This document shows, one piece after another, positions 38,944-52,100 of a stretch of 64,000 nucleotides of DNA. The notes below the pieces were generated by a model. That model was given only the letters and a program-made list of their open reading frames with translations. It searched no databases and had not been told where the DNA came from. Source of the stretch: Nicotiana tabacum. Its lineage: Eukaryota > Streptophyta > Magnoliopsida > Solanales > Solanaceae. A program made the position numbers and the translations under genes. Where the stretch lies: the NCBI RefSeq assembly GCF_000715075.1, contig NC_134080.1:34948758-35012757 (forward strand), in the 5' to 3' direction. Positions within the stretch are counted from its first letter, which is position 1; each line of letters opens with the position of its first letter.

Positions 38944-40698
38944 ATGTCTGGCTCGGCAAACGGGGTTAAGAAAGGCTACCTCGAAAATCACGGAGAAAAT
39001 GGTATGGATGTTCCAGTCGTTGGCACGTCACCGCAGAATCCTGATAACGCACCTGGACCGATTCCAGCGGATGCGGTTTCGCAAGACGCGCAGAGGGCCG
39101 ACGAATCCTCGCGCACCGACGAAAGCATACAACATGGCGACCAACAGGAAGCCCAAAAGACTCCAGCTCGGGAAGCATAGGAAGTTAGTCTTCATGTTAT
39201 TTTTGAAATGTTGCAAGCACAACAGTTGGTCATTGCTCAGTTACAATGCCATCCGAAGACTCCCAGCACAGCAGCGCCGGAAGCACCCCCCCCCCCGAGC
39301 AAGTACCTGAGGGATCAAGCAATAACGGATCGGTAGCCGACCTTGCCATAGCAAAGATGCTTGGGGATCTCTCTGAAAGGATTGAATCAGGTTCGTGAAA
39401 ATTCGTGCAACGGCTGTTCCCCGAGGAAGCGGCCCCAGAACCCATTTCAAAGAAGTCCAGAACGCTAGAACTCCCTAAGTACAACGGGACCTCAGATCCC
39501 AACGAACACATCACCGCCTATACGTGCGCGAGAAAAGGCAATGATGCAAAAGATGATGAGATCAAGCCCGTCTTGTTGAAGAGGTTCGGGAAACACTCTC
39601 AAAATGAACCATCATAACCTAGCGCCCGACCCCATAAACTCGCCTACCATACCGACAGGCTCCTCCATAAAGACATACGCCGATGCCATCGAAGCAACGA
39701 TGAGGGAGCCGGACACATCCAGGGCCGAACAAAGGGGGAATGAAATACCACGGGAATTCGCACCTCATTCCTTGATGGAACGAACGAGATTGCCCCCGAT
39801 CTCGAATAACTGGGCAATACAGGCCTTCACTCAAAGCCTAAACAAACCAGGCCCGACGATTTCGAGGCAGTTCAAATGAAACTTGATCAGGTACCCAGCC
39901 AAGACCTGGTCGGATGCCCGTACTCGGCATCAGTCGCATATCAGGGTCGTGGATGACCATCCGGGAGCCTCCTCGGGCTCAGCTTACCCAAACAGGCTCC
40001 TGGCAAAGAAACCAATGCCAAACAGAGGGAGGTACCACCTGTGCGCCGCAGACAGGAGGAACGCCCCGAGATGCAATCTACCTCGCAACGATCGGAGAAT
40101 GGCCCGAGGACAATATCCTCGAGGAATAATTAACAAAGCCAAATTCAACGAGGTCGCATGGCCGACATGGGCGCCTTGCCCATCAGAGTACAATTTTCAC
40201 ATCGCTGTACCAAACATCGTGTTCGCCGTAGGCGAAACCAGGGACGTCCAATGGCTCGGACCAATTCGGTCGAATTCCTCTCAAAGGGATCACAACCTGG
40301 TGCGGGAACTACATACCAAGTGCGGCCACGGGGCCGGAGATAGCCACCAACTCCGAAGGAAAAACGCCAAGCCGCTCAACAAAAATCACCGCCGAGAACT
40401 GACGAACGATCGAATTCAAGTTCAGTCCCAGTATGGCAGGCGGCCAGGAGGAACAAAGCAAACGGGCCGCAGCGCATTGCCACGACAATGGAGGATCGAC
40501 GACCCTTTCCAAGAACTTGTAAAAGGGAGAGCAAAATTTCTCGTCACCGGAGAAAGGAAGATCTGGGGATATACCCTCAAGGACGCCCATACATTCAACA
40601 AAGAGGATATCGAGGCCTCGTCTCGACCTCACAATGACATACTGGTAACCTTCTTCCTCACTAAATCCGTTTTAAATAAAACATGTGCACATGAGTGA
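38944..40698 (+). pseudogene. Tat-like gag, degenerate
   Basis: Starts MSGSANGVKKGYLENHGENG and continues through several frames. Landmarks are a DLAIAKMLGDLSERIE segment, LELPKYNGTSDPNEHITAYT (capsid start) and ERTRLPPISNNWAIQAFTQS (capsid end), in the order known for Tat-lineage gag. Later parts are rich in Arg and Gln. There are many stops (after RIESGS near 39396, after QNEPS at 39617) and a capsid middle shorter than expected. It would form element particles if intact. Confidence 0.7.
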
Positions 40699-43179
40699 AG
40701 GTAGCTCAATCAGCACTGTCGGGCTAAGGATGATGGGGCGGCTCAGACCGTCGGGGTCAAAACACAACCACCTCTTGAATTTTTGACAAATTCCGAATGG
40801 CGATCGCTATGACAATGAGAAAGACCATTCTCTCAGTACAACATAATTGGCCCAGACCGGAACGTCGAGTCCCGTATCATCAAGGGAGGCACAAGGCACA
40901 GATGCCTTATTCAGACGACCGCGGGCACATCGCCCGAATACAGGGTTGCCCCCACTTCACCAAAAGGATGAAATTCCATGCAAGGTACAGAATTAAAATT
41001 GTCGGCAGGAAGCAATATGTGACAAGGGGAAATTCTGCATCACATAACGCATCGCTGGCACCAATATATCCACTCTTGAAAGAGTCAAAGGGTAAGTAAA
41101 CCACATCTTCGGCTAAGCCCGATTAAGCACAACGGAGGGCCGTGCTAGAGTCCATGCCCCGAAACAGCAAGAACATACCAAACCCCCGAACGTCGCCTAC
41201 ACATCCCGCGGTAAAGAAAAACTACCTCCCCCCTTTGTTATTTTTCACTAACCTATATGCAGACACCTGGCCAGGGCGTTCGGAAGTTCTAACTCTACCC
41301 AGAGACCCCAAGGCCTTAACGGAACTTACCGCGCTCTTTCCCCTCGACCAGACTTTCGCCCCAAAGAGGGTCTCGCCAGCATGGTTCTTAGTGGAGCAAC
41401 GTACCCCCTAAGGAGGATCCGACAAGATCACATGCCTTCTTATGTAATCAAATGATGAAGGACCCCCCCCCCCCTTTCGAAGGCGTCGTCTACTTGGAAG
41501 GGTCGGGGAACGGTAGACTGAGTTTCAGTAGGGAATCGTGTACCATACCAAACGGTCCAAGGAGTCGCGCCCGTGCGGGCCGAGCTCACAATAATGAAAC
41601 GATATGTATTTATGCCAAACAATGAAAAAATATCTTTCAGCATCTCATACAAGGGGAAATTTCAGCATACTCTCGCAGGGATCCCTCCACCAAATGCGTC
41701 CTGAAATACTCGGAGACTTAGCATCAACTATTTGGCACCCGCACGACCCCAGGGTCGGAACTCCGGGCTCATAAAGCCCCAACAAGGTAACTCTGAGCTC
41801 ACAAATAACGGCCTTCGAGCCTAAGCAAACTCGATGACTCGGAGACTGTACCAATCGACATACACTGGAAAACCCGAGGTCGTAAGACCCTGAGCGGACA
41901 GACTCGGTATAACCAGAACTATTCTACATAGCAACAAAAATTGTAAGATCTTAATAGGTATGACAAACTGTAAGACCTTAACAGGCATGACAAACTGTAA
42001 GACCTCAACATGCATGAAAATTTTGTAAAACCTTACTACAGGCATAAAACTCAATCCTGAAGTTTAGGTTATACGTCGCATTTGTAAGAATCCCAAAAGG
42101 GCATACCCTCAGTGTAGACGCCTAAACTATCACTCGGGATCAAAAATGGCTTCGGCCAAACACATATGACTACGATCAAAACGGCTGCTCTAGCCAAATT
42201 AACGCAACTCGAGGACGCCCGACTATCGCTAACAAAATCGCAGGCCATTACTTCGAATATACTTCGAAAAGAACCGGTTAAAACAGGCTTCCCTCAACAT
42301 GCAAACGAGCTTCGACCATGTCAGCTCCAAATCACAAGGCTTCGAGCTACTCAACCTATGAGCTAAGAACCTTCCTAGGTGCTCGAACATCAACACTAAC
42401 AGCTTGAAATCGAGGTTCTTCCCGAACCGATGATGGGTCAGGCAAAATCATTTCAAAAGACCTTAACGAGAAGAAAACAAAGGCTACAAAATGGCCATGG
42501 GCAAAAATGTAAGAGCCATTATCACCAGCCAAATGAGCCTCTGGGCCGCACACTAAAAGGTCTCAATAACCAAACAGCCTAAGAGCCACTATTGGCAACT
42601 TGAAAATTGAAAACTTGAGGATTAAAATGAGCTCGAGTCGCAACCCGATTCGGAGACCGGATCCAAAATAGTTAACTTCAAATGCCTAAGGGCATAGCAT
42701 AAGTGCCATTGTCGCCAGCCAAACAAGCCTCCAGGCCACACTTAAAAGGTCGCTTCGACCCAGAGCGCGAGGGCCATCGTCATCCGCCCATGTAGGAACG
42801 AAAAAACTTGAGGGTCAAAAATAGGTGAAACACAAATTCCCAAGGGCAAGGGACAAGAACAATCATCAATCCGCCCATGCAGGCACAAGAGATTGAAGGT
42901 CAGGTAAGCTCTAGTCAAGGCCTGACTCGGAGACTAGGCCTAAAATAGCTGGGCAAAGCACAAAGGCCCTAATACCTACTCGCATAAAAAATCGCACTTA
43001 AGAGCCTCTAGGCCTGCCTAATTAGATCCGAACCCACGGGGCTCCCGCCAAACACCGAAACTAGCTCGTCTGGTCGAAAACAATGCATAAAGAGATACAA
43101 AAGAGATAAAGCTTCAAGTTTTCTCTTATTTATATACGCAAAAGGCACGTTCTCCATCTATAACCATGCTCTAAAAATA
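40699..43179. other. Tat-like element non-coding middle
   Basis: About 2.5 kb where pol would be expected. Only short broken frames and imperfect internal repeats appear: GACAAACTGTAAGACCTTAA copies near 41940-42055, and two GAGCCATTRTCRCCAGCCAA-type copies near 42510 and 42700. No polymerase or integrase motif was seen. Confidence 0.6.
41940..42055. repeat. Short direct repeats (~27 bp)
   Basis: Three to four imperfect copies of a unit containing ACAAACTGTAAGACC(T/C)(T/C)AACA, inside the Tat-like element. Confidence 0.65.
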
Positions 43180-45229
43180 TCAAATACAAAGTGGAAAAAC
43201 GGCGAAATCTACTCTCCGCTCCAAAAGGCTATAGTCTGCCAGCCCTAGATTCACTCTCCGTGGCGTCAACAAGAAGTGACCGATCATCGCGCTCGTCCGC
43301 CCTTGCTCGAGCCAACTCCTTCGAGAGAACAAAGCCCCTAGCGCCGATCTCCTCAAGTACCTCTTTTCGGGATCTTCAACGAACATATTCCTCAATACTC
43401 TTCTCACGATCGAGGGCCTGCTTCAATTTGGCTTGGACATTAGCAACGTTCTTCACATGAATCGCCATCTCCTGATCAGCCTTGGTTCGACTTAATGTTG
43501 CTTTAGCTCGAGCATCGATTATCTCAGCCCTTCGAGAGATAGGACTCAAACTTCCCAATCATATCCGCCTGAACGGTAGCATTGTCACGAGCCAAGCGGA
43601 GTTGGGCCTCGAAGGCAGGAACCCTGGCCAAGGCACCCATCTCCTCTAAAGCTTGAGCCTGCACCTGAGCCCTCAGTTCATCGCAAACATTCCTGACTCG
43701 GTCGGCTTCGTCCTTAAGGTACTCCAAAGCTTCTGTCTGTTTTTGTAGTTAAGATAGGCAAAAGTATTAACCTTAAGGGTCAAAAAGAGCGAAGTGCGTA
43801 CTACGAAAGGTTACCTACTCCGTCAAATAGCTCTCGTAATTCGAGCTCTGATACACCTCGTATTGCCAGTGCATCAACTCAACCTCCTTCTCCTCGCTGA
43901 GGAGCCTAAGGGACTCACCCTCATTCGGAAAGCTCTGGCCCCATGACGGAGCAGCTCAGACCTGAGCCTATCAAAGGCCTGCAGAAGAAGAACTCGATAA
44001 AGAAAAAGGACGCAAAATACAAAAGGACTGCACCGAAACTCACCATGAAGTGAAGTTGGCAGACTTCCTCGAAGGCGGAGCACACTCCTGTTGGTCCTGC
44101 CCCTTCGGCCCCGAAAGAGACAACCTCGGGCAAAGCATATTCACTCGAAGGAACCATCGTTCTAGAATCAGATGCTCCGGGAACAGCAGGCTCGGGCGAT
44201 GTCCTCTCATCAAAGACACGGGCCCGTTGAGCCCCATTAAAAGCTCCATCACATTGCGGGTGCGAATCCCATTTACCGCTATCGTCCCTCGGCTCTGAGG
44301 CCGATGACTCCTTCCCCTCTCCGGAGGGGCACAATCTCGCCTCAAGGAACCGCCCGATACATACAACGGCAAAGCCGATACAAAAGAAAGAGGAAAATGT
44401 CATCTCAAATATATGAAGACCAAGGCAGGAGTAGTGTACGCGCATACCCTGGTATTTCACTTCCCATCTGTCACGGGACACAGCTCGCCACCTACGTTTA
44501 TCGCAAGTCGAATAGATCGCCAACTTCCGGACCCAGCCAGGCAGACCGAGAACTTCGCCCGACATCCATGAAGTTGCTGCAATCAAAAAGGAAGGAGACA
44601 CAATTACTCAACTGGTTTTTACTATAAGCAAATCTAAGGAAGCACGAGACACCCCGCTCACGTGCATAATTCCATCCCTCAAGAAATGACATGAGCTCCA
44701 CGGGGATAATATCAGTCGTCCGGACCCGGAAAAATCGTCTGACCCACTCTTGATCCCCATCTTCTTTATCATCGACAACGAAGGGAGTAGACGAACGACA
44801 CCACAATATTAATAGGCCTCGGTGATGAAAGGGCCGGTACAACCTGACGAGGTAGTTGAGCGTGAATTCAAGCCCAGCCTTCTCCGCAAAGAACCTTATC
44901 ATCAGCACCACTTGCCAAAACGATGGATGTATCTGCGCCAAAGTAACCCGATACTTCAAGAAGAAATCAAGCACGACCCTATCAAGGGGGCCAAATGCGA
45001 AAGGATATATGTATACGTTCAAGAATCCATCAGCAGAGTCCGTAATACTCTCATCCAGGGAAAGCACCTGCAGTGTTATCCCCTCTCTCCATCCGCAGTA
45101 TCTCCTCACCATCTCCAGATGTTCCTCTCTTATCAAAGACGCAGTCTTCAGAGTGAACTCCCGGGGATCCTGAACGCTGGGAGTGGAACTCTCCCCTCCA
45201 TGCCGGGCCGGCCCCGAAGTAGCTACCAT
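43180..45229 (-). pseudogene. Antisense ORF of the Tat-like element (putative plant transposon protein, coiled coil)
   Basis: Exon 1 runs from ATG at 45229 to 44662 (MVATSGPARHGGESSTPS...), including IYPFAFGPLDRVVLDFFLKY and VTLAQIHPSFWQVVLMIRFF, the signature of the 'putative plant transposon protein' family. It ends at a GTGAGC donor; a GATTGCAG acceptor opens exon 2 at 44576 in the matching phase, with GLPGWVRKLAIYSTCDKRRW. Farther on are a coiled coil (43727-43524, EYLKDEADRVRNVCDELRAQ) and, after a frame change, KATLSRTKADQEMA and QAKLKQALDREKSIEEY. Antisense extra ORFs are known in some plant Tat elements; their role is unknown. Frame breaks near 43540 and 43375 suggest decay, though exon 1 is intact over 189 codons. 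Confidence 0.65.
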
Positions 45230-47139
45230 AGCTATAGTAGAATTGACAGACTAAAGCAAGGACGTGCGCTAACGCCTTTTGCGCCTGAAGAGACGAAGGA
45301 CCCGATGCCAAGGCGGAGGGATAGTTATCCGAAATAATGTGATCTCCCAAAGAAGCAAAAGACACCCCATATATATGTGGAAACAACAACTATTCGCCTA
45401 TCCAGAGTAAAGTCCCGGGAGGCCAATAGCCTCGGTACAGATCCCGGGGTGGTACTCGACCCCAGAGGCATCCATCGACAAAAAGTTAGGCCTCAATGAG
45501 TCAAATGTATCATCTCCAGTCTCGAGGTAGTGCCCGACCTCGAGGATCTCTGCCAAAAAAGAAGTCAAGCTTCGGTAAGCCTTCAACGCCATCATAGAAT
45601 TCGAGGCAGTACCCGATCTCATGGTTTTTCTTTCTAAAAAGAAGAGTAAGCATGCAAAAGCTCCGATCATGAAGGCTCTAAGAGGGCTCGAGGCATCGCC
45701 TAAGCATAGGCAACCCCTCAACGGAAGTCTATCAACTACCTTTAAAAGGCTATCTGCATCAGGTTCAAAGCAGACCCCTAGGTACCCGAAGCTGACCTTT
45801 ACTCAGGATACCACTCTCGAAAGCTCCAAAACTCAGCGTACTATCTCCATGCAACTCGGAGGGCCCGATAGCCCGAGCCTATCAAATCAATTCAGGCTTG
45901 GTCCGAGGTACGGCGATGGGCTCGGAAAAGAGCATGTCAATCAATAGAGGATCAGATAGAACGCTCGCATTCGAGTTAGATATCAGTGGTCAACAACAAA
46001 GGAAAACATTCAAAGGCCTCGAAGGGCACAAGAGCATACAATAATAAGGCAAGAATCGAAAACAGAAATCAAGGAAGTATCTTCATATTCATAAATATCC
46101 ATGTACAAGAGCCCTCGAGGGGTCTTTACATACAATTACAAAAGCCTATAGAGGATCTCTACACAGAAACGGAGGAATGGAAGGATGTACATGTGATGAA
46201 ACCTGAGAACTCGGTCTATCCTCGAAGGTCCATCTCTGGTATCAGCATCCTCGAGCGCCGCCCCCTCGAAGCTCGCATCCTCGGGGGCGATTCCTTCGAC
46301 CGCCATCTCCTCTAGGTTTCCAGCTCGATCCCGCGGAGGGTCCCCGCCAAGGGAAAAGATGAAGAAGAGGAAAAGGAGGGGATGTAGAGGAGGCAAATAA
46401 AGGAGACATGGCCCGCCAAAGCCAAAGGTTGAAGATTCGACAGACCCCAGCCTCGATGGCCGGTAGTGCCATTTTATCCCTTGGGAAAGGAAAAATCCAA
46501 GGGATGAAGTTCCACACCAGGCCTAGGTCGGCGAGTGAGCAGCGGTGCATAGTCCAAATGACTATCTACAAAAAGGGAGAACCGATTCCCCGTCTATCAC
46601 CATCTCGGGCCAACGACAACAGCAACAACAGACGTAACAACCACCACAACAGCGACGGAACAACACGGTCATGCTCGGCAAAGGGAAGCTCCGGCGAGAG
46701 GCCGCAACATAGCCTACGGGAGTTCTGCCGAACGGCCTTAAGGCCATGAGCCCCAAACATAATGTTCAAGGATAGAGGAAGATGATAAGAAGAATGGGAA
46801 AATGAGCTGACAAAGGTACTTGGATAGAAAAAACAACGCCAAATCACCCCCATTTATAGGGGGTAACGACACGGTCATCGAGGCATTGGAAGATTGACTG
46901 ATTGACGCAATTACTGCGTACTTGAAGAACCGAATCGACGGCGGAGCATTCATCTTGGAGAACGGGAATCGATAGTGCATTGAATGATGTCGAATACACA
47001 AGTCCATGGGATACCCCGATTGCCGAAAAAGCTCGTGCCACAGGTTGCATCATTGGTATGACATCACCGTAAGAAGCTCGTGGAGTCAGGTGTCAGGATC
47101 ATCTCCCATCGCTTCGTTCTGGGAAACGCGAAGACTATC
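45230..47139. other. Tat-like element spacer before the 3' LTR
   Basis: No coherent coding sequence. It would include the promoter of the antisense gene (its 5' side is here) and the polypurine region next to 47139, which is not clearly purine-rich. Confidence 0.5.
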
Positions 47140-47892
47140 TGTATGCGGAAAAATCATAGGACTTAATTTCTCGCTGTCAAGCCACTTCAGAAGAATACCT
47201 CGAGGCCCCAAGGACGTGGAGCCGCGACCGAGTCCCCTCCCTCGGGACTCATCGAGGCCCGACTCAAAGAAGATGAAGGTCGAGGCTAGAGCAGAAGGGG
47301 AAGTTCCCAAGGCACACAGCTAAGTCTGATAGGGCCGGCCTATCCAGGGCCTATGCCGAAGCATCACGTCTAGCCGTCCCATCTCCATACTTTGTAACTA
47401 ACGCATGTTGCACTATATCCAGGTTCCTCTCCTATATAAAGGGAACCCACACTACTTTGTAAAGGGATGATGTTGCTCCATTTATTTCTCCACAAGATCA
47501 ATAATATCTCTCTCTTTTCTCTCTAACTTATTCGTCCTTACTAGCTCGAGGCTACTCTTAGCGTTATTGCTTTCATACTTATTCTTCATTTATTGCTTGG
47601 TATTGGCCGTAAAGAGCCTTGTTTGATCATACCTTAACTGTTATCCCATTCCCGACTAACTTTGATAGCTAGAGCTCGAGCCAGATATCGACCTCGAAGT
47701 CCTTCATCGACCAGTCCGAGGCTCGGGCTGCAAGCTTCTTGGCTTGATTACTGCCCTGCTTTAGCCCGTACTTCTTCGTTAAACCTCATACTCTTAGCAT
47801 CTATTGCTCTAACAACTAGCATAAAAATAGATCACGTATTTTTAGAGTCTCATTTACAAATTTAATTGTTGTTACCATTTTCACGGTAAATA
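47140..47892 (+). repeat. 3' LTR of the Tat-like element
   Basis: 753 bp; same ends and TATA-like block as the 5' LTR, with scattered substitutions. Confidence 0.9.
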
Positions 47893-47897
47893 CTTAA

Positions 47898-49154
47898 CAT
47901 CGTTGAAACGAGTCTTACCCTCATACCTCATAGTGTTGCACCTTCTAGTTATTGTCATTTTGCTTTTGAAAGATTATACATTTTTATATGTCTTTAAATA
48001 TTTATGTTTCTCCAAAACATAATAAAGATTAACGAAAGTAATTTTTCTAATTTTAATGATATATGTTGTGGTTAAAAAAGTAAATATTTCATTAAAATGT
48101 GTACCAACAAAATTAAATAAAAATGGAAAATTTACACAAACATCCCAAATAAGTTTTAGTTTACCAACCTCTAGCCATTAGTCATAGACTTAACCAAAAA
48201 CTAGCCAAGTGCATATAAAAATTGAAAAACCAAATAAACAAGGTTCTTTCTCTCAAAGAATCACATGCAAAAATCACCTTCCATATTTTTAAGCGTGTTT
48301 AGCAACATTAGATGCAAGATAGAAAGGAAATTTTATGGATGAGATAGCAAATAAAGTGATGAATTACAAAAAAAATATATATACAATATTCCAAAAATCT
48401 TAGCAAAAAAGGAACTTCTTTAATGAATGTAGTTGAAATTCATTGAAAACATATAGATAAGTCAATATATAGTTTTTATTGAAGATTGGAGGTGATTTGG
48501 ACTGGTTTTGTATCAAAATTCGTAATTAAATCGAGTTTAAAAAATTCTTCTGCGACACATGTATCAAACATGTAGCACGCATGTATCTCACACACAGGTG
48601 TACATGGATATACATGTGATACACAATTGATACAAATATGATACACATATGATACATAGTGTGATACACATATCATTTATTTTCATGTTTAGTTTTTACT
48701 TCGAATTTTCAATTCAAACCACCTCAAAATTTCACCAAATCATCGAAAAACTGAGATTCAAGCTCCATAAGATGTGTCCAATCTATTCTAATAACACTCA
48801 CTAAAAAGAAAGCAAAAAATTGACCTTTGTTTGCAGCAAATAGGTAATTGGATAATATTAGTAATATTTGGCTAATATTAGTAATATTTTATAAATTGAC
48901 TAATTTTTATAATGAGCTACTTATAAATAGACATAGCTGGTAGTTTCCCAATAAAAATACAAATAGACTGGACCTTTAACTATGGGCTGGTCCATTTAGG
49001 AAGTTGGTTGGGCCTAGAAATTCAAAGGTTCTGGTAATTAAAAGCTTACGTCACTCCCTCTAATTCAAATATTTCCGCCCTTTTTGATGTACTAAAAATC
49101 TAAAATACACTAGTACTGAACTAGTACTGCTACTACTTTTTATCAAAAGAAGAA
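47898..49154. other. Upstream region of the kinesin gene
   Basis: AT-rich. Holds a GATACA-rich low-complexity stretch (about 48555-48680), a duplicated TAATATTAGTAATATTT near 48855-48890, and the 5' untranslated region just before 49155. No other gene was recognised. Confidence 0.55.
48555..48680. repeat. GATACA-rich simple repeat
   Basis: Irregular copies of (T)GATACACA/TGTATC on both strands, including TACATGTGATACACAATTGA. The minus-strand frame across it is an artefact. Confidence 0.7.
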
Positions 49155-52100
49155 ATGGAGACGAAATCGCCATGTCCGCCGTACACGGTGACCGTTCGCC
49201 GGAACCCTCCCCGGAGAGCAAGACCGACACCATCCTCCGCTGTTCCTACTACGCTTCCCCGATCGCCGCCGCGAAACATCTCTTCATTCCCCATTGAGGA
49301 TATTCTATCAATAGAAGTCCCTGAAAAACAACTTCTTACAGAGCATCCATCATCATCAGAGAATCTCAAGGTATATCTGAGAGTCCGACCGTTAATTTCT
49401 CAACGAGAAACAGCGAAAATAGAAAAAACGGCTGCTGAAATGAAGAAAACAACTAAAAATGCTTGGCCTAAAAACCCTAAGTCCACCAATGCGTTGCCGA
49501 AGAAGCTCAAAAAGAGCAATGAAGTCTGTGTGACAGTGAATGATGCACATTCCGTTACCCTATTGCCTCCGCAGAGCTTACAAGACGCCAAACGTATTAA
49601 ATCAGAAGTTTATGAAGGTTTTTCACATGTCTTCTCGTCACAAGCTTCTCAGGTTATTTTTGCTTATATCTTTAGAATAAAAAAATTTCATTTTCTTTGT
49701 ATTCTTACTACTCCGTCCGTCCCAATTTATGTGATATTGTTTGACTACACGGAAAGAAAAAAAGCTGTTGAAACTTGTGGTCTAAAAACAAGCTATAGAC
49801 ATTTCATACTTGTGTGACTATAAATCATCTCATCTTGTGTGACTATAAATCATCTCATTAAGGGTAAAATGAAAAATTTAAAGTTGAATTATTTTTAATA
49901 TTGTAATGTATTCTTTTTGGGACAAACTCAAAAGGAAAGAGTATCACATAATTTGGGATGGAAGTATTAAATCGACACATTTGTGAAAGGAATTATTAGT
50001 ATTAAGTTGAAATGTATCGAGGATTCACTAGTTTCGGATTTAGAAGCAGCAGCAGTAGTAGTTGCTGTTGTTGATTGATATTGGCATTTTTGTTGCAGAG
50101 GGAAGTGTACGAAGATATAGTGAGTCCTTTAGTTGAGGATTTTTTGAAGGGTAAGAGTGGAATGTTAGCTGCATTGGGACCAAGTGGTTCTGGGAAGACT
50201 CATACCATCTTTGGCTGTGGAAGGGACCCTGGTATGGTGCCTCTTGCTCTTCGTCGAATTTTATCACAGGAAGAAGGAGAGAAGAAGAAGTCACGAAGGT
50301 GCTTTAATTTCTACTGTTTATTGTACTTATAATGTTTGGCTGGATATATTTGTTATTGCAGTTTCCTGGTTCATGAGATTTTGAACTGTCTTAAAACAGT
50401 CATTGCATTCTTAACTATGGATAAACAGTTGCAGTTCTATGTAAGTCCTTCAAATGCTGCATTGAATAAACTCTTTTCTTCATGATTTATCACGTGCAGG
50501 ATATTTTATTTGTCCATGTTTGAGATCTCTTCTGAGAAAGGAAAATCTGAAAAGATATTTGATTTATCACAAGATGGGGCTGATTTATGCATCCAACAAT
50601 CATCTATTAAAGGCGTGCGAGAGGTTGTCCTTTGAATTGCTGTATAGCTTCTCTTTTTTTTTTTTTTTTTCAATCTATAACTTGTGTGGTTCAAAGAGAT
50701 CAAATAATAAGTGTCCACTCTGGTACTTCTGAATAGGCCGTACTTTATGATGCGCAGCAAGCTGAATCGTTAATCGCATGTGGACTTTTAAAACGTGCGA
50801 CAGCTATGACGAATTCAAACAGTCAATCTAGGTGAGTTGGATATAAATGCTTATGTAGGTCTATGGCTGTTCTTTTGCTTTATGCTGTGGTTTGAAATGA
50901 TTGAGAAACCTTTGCTAGTGTCTCTCCCTAAATATATCCAGTGTTAGTTGTTTTGGCTTCTTCAAACGCTGGATTTCTTGCTTAAGTGATTTTTTTAATA
51001 CCAAACTGTAATAGTACTTCTTCTACTACTCAGACTTGAAATGATTGATGGACCATTCACGAGATCTCTATGTTTTTTCTTCTCTGTATTGGCAAGTATG
51101 GATCTTTGAAATAATCTCTAGTTTACGGACATAAAGGATATGTTAAGTTTACATAGTCATGTTGCAATTGTAGTTATTATGATGGCAGTTTTAATACCCT
51201 TGCAGTCGTTCACAGTGCATCATAAATATCCGCTGTGAATATAAGAGGGCAGATGGAAAAGTTGGTGATAACTCAAACAGTGCTGTGCTGACTATAGTTG
51301 ACCTTGCTGGAGCTGAGAGGGAAAAGAAAACTGGAAATCAGGTAACAAATTGTCTGTGGTCACTGAAATCATACCATTATGTAGAAGATATTTTGTTGAA
51401 TTCTAAAAGATCCATTTCCATTAGTATCTTTGATTTTATTGTCTAGACTGTCTAGGTTAGATCTTGATCTTCAGACGCAAGAAGAAGATTGTGACTCTTT
51501 CTTAGACCTTAAGTGTTATGTTGCAAATTTGGTGGTTAATGTATTTCTCTGGCTTGCGGCATCTCACTAAAAATATTACTCATGTTTAGGGGGTTAGATT
51601 GCTCGAAAGTAATTTTATCAACAACACTTCGATGGTGTTTGGCCTGTGCTTAAAGGTATGTAGCATCAGTCTGGTTTTATGACTTCCGTTTCATTAATGT
51701 CGAGGTATGACACTCTTTCTTTGGTCCTAATCTACTGATAGTTCTGTGCAGTCATTACTGGAGCATCAGAAGAACCCCAGAAAACCTATGCAGAAACACT
51801 TTCAAAACTCTCTGGTAATGTTTTCCTTAGTTATCCTTCTCTGGCACTTTTCCAGGAAATTTTATTAGTCTATAGTCACTGCTCGTTACCTTTATATTTA
51901 CTTCTACTTGTTGAAAATAAATCTTTTTTTGCTTCTATGCCAATGTTACCTTACAGAGTTCCTATTAAAACACAGATGATGGTGTAATTAATGTTTCACA
52001 GAGTAGAGCTATCAGAATAAATATACTAATATCTTTGGCAAGTATCTTCAGACAAATTTACATTAATAAATAGCTTGAACAAAAATGCGATTGTACTGCT

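Larger units (their letters stand above)
38072..47892 (+). mobile_element. Non-autonomous Ty3-gypsy (Tat-like) element with antisense gene
   Basis: LTRs at 38072-38823 and 47140-47892 are flanked by the perfect duplication cttaa (38067-38071 and 47893-47897). The LTRs begin TGTATGCGG and end GGTAAATA, so the 3' dinucleotide is TA. A primer-site-like TTTGGCGCCCCCCGTGGGG follows the 5' LTR. The interior has a decayed gag (38944-40698, +) and an antisense spliced coiled-coil gene (45229-43180, -). No protease, reverse transcriptase, RNase H or integrase motif was found in the 8.3 kb interior. The two LTRs differ by a few percent by eye, so the insertion is not very recent. Confidence 0.85.

Noticed and set aside
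41940..42055. CRISPR-like regular repeats
   Set aside because: Imperfect, few copies, eukaryotic retroelement context, no spacers of uniform length.
48476..48676. 66-residue minus-strand frame rich in Cys, His and Tyr
   Set aside because: Encoded by GATACA-type simple repeats.
50363..50455. Kinesin exon after TTGCAG near 50362
   Set aside because: Does not give kinesin sequence, whereas 50500-50623 continues the motor domain in phase.
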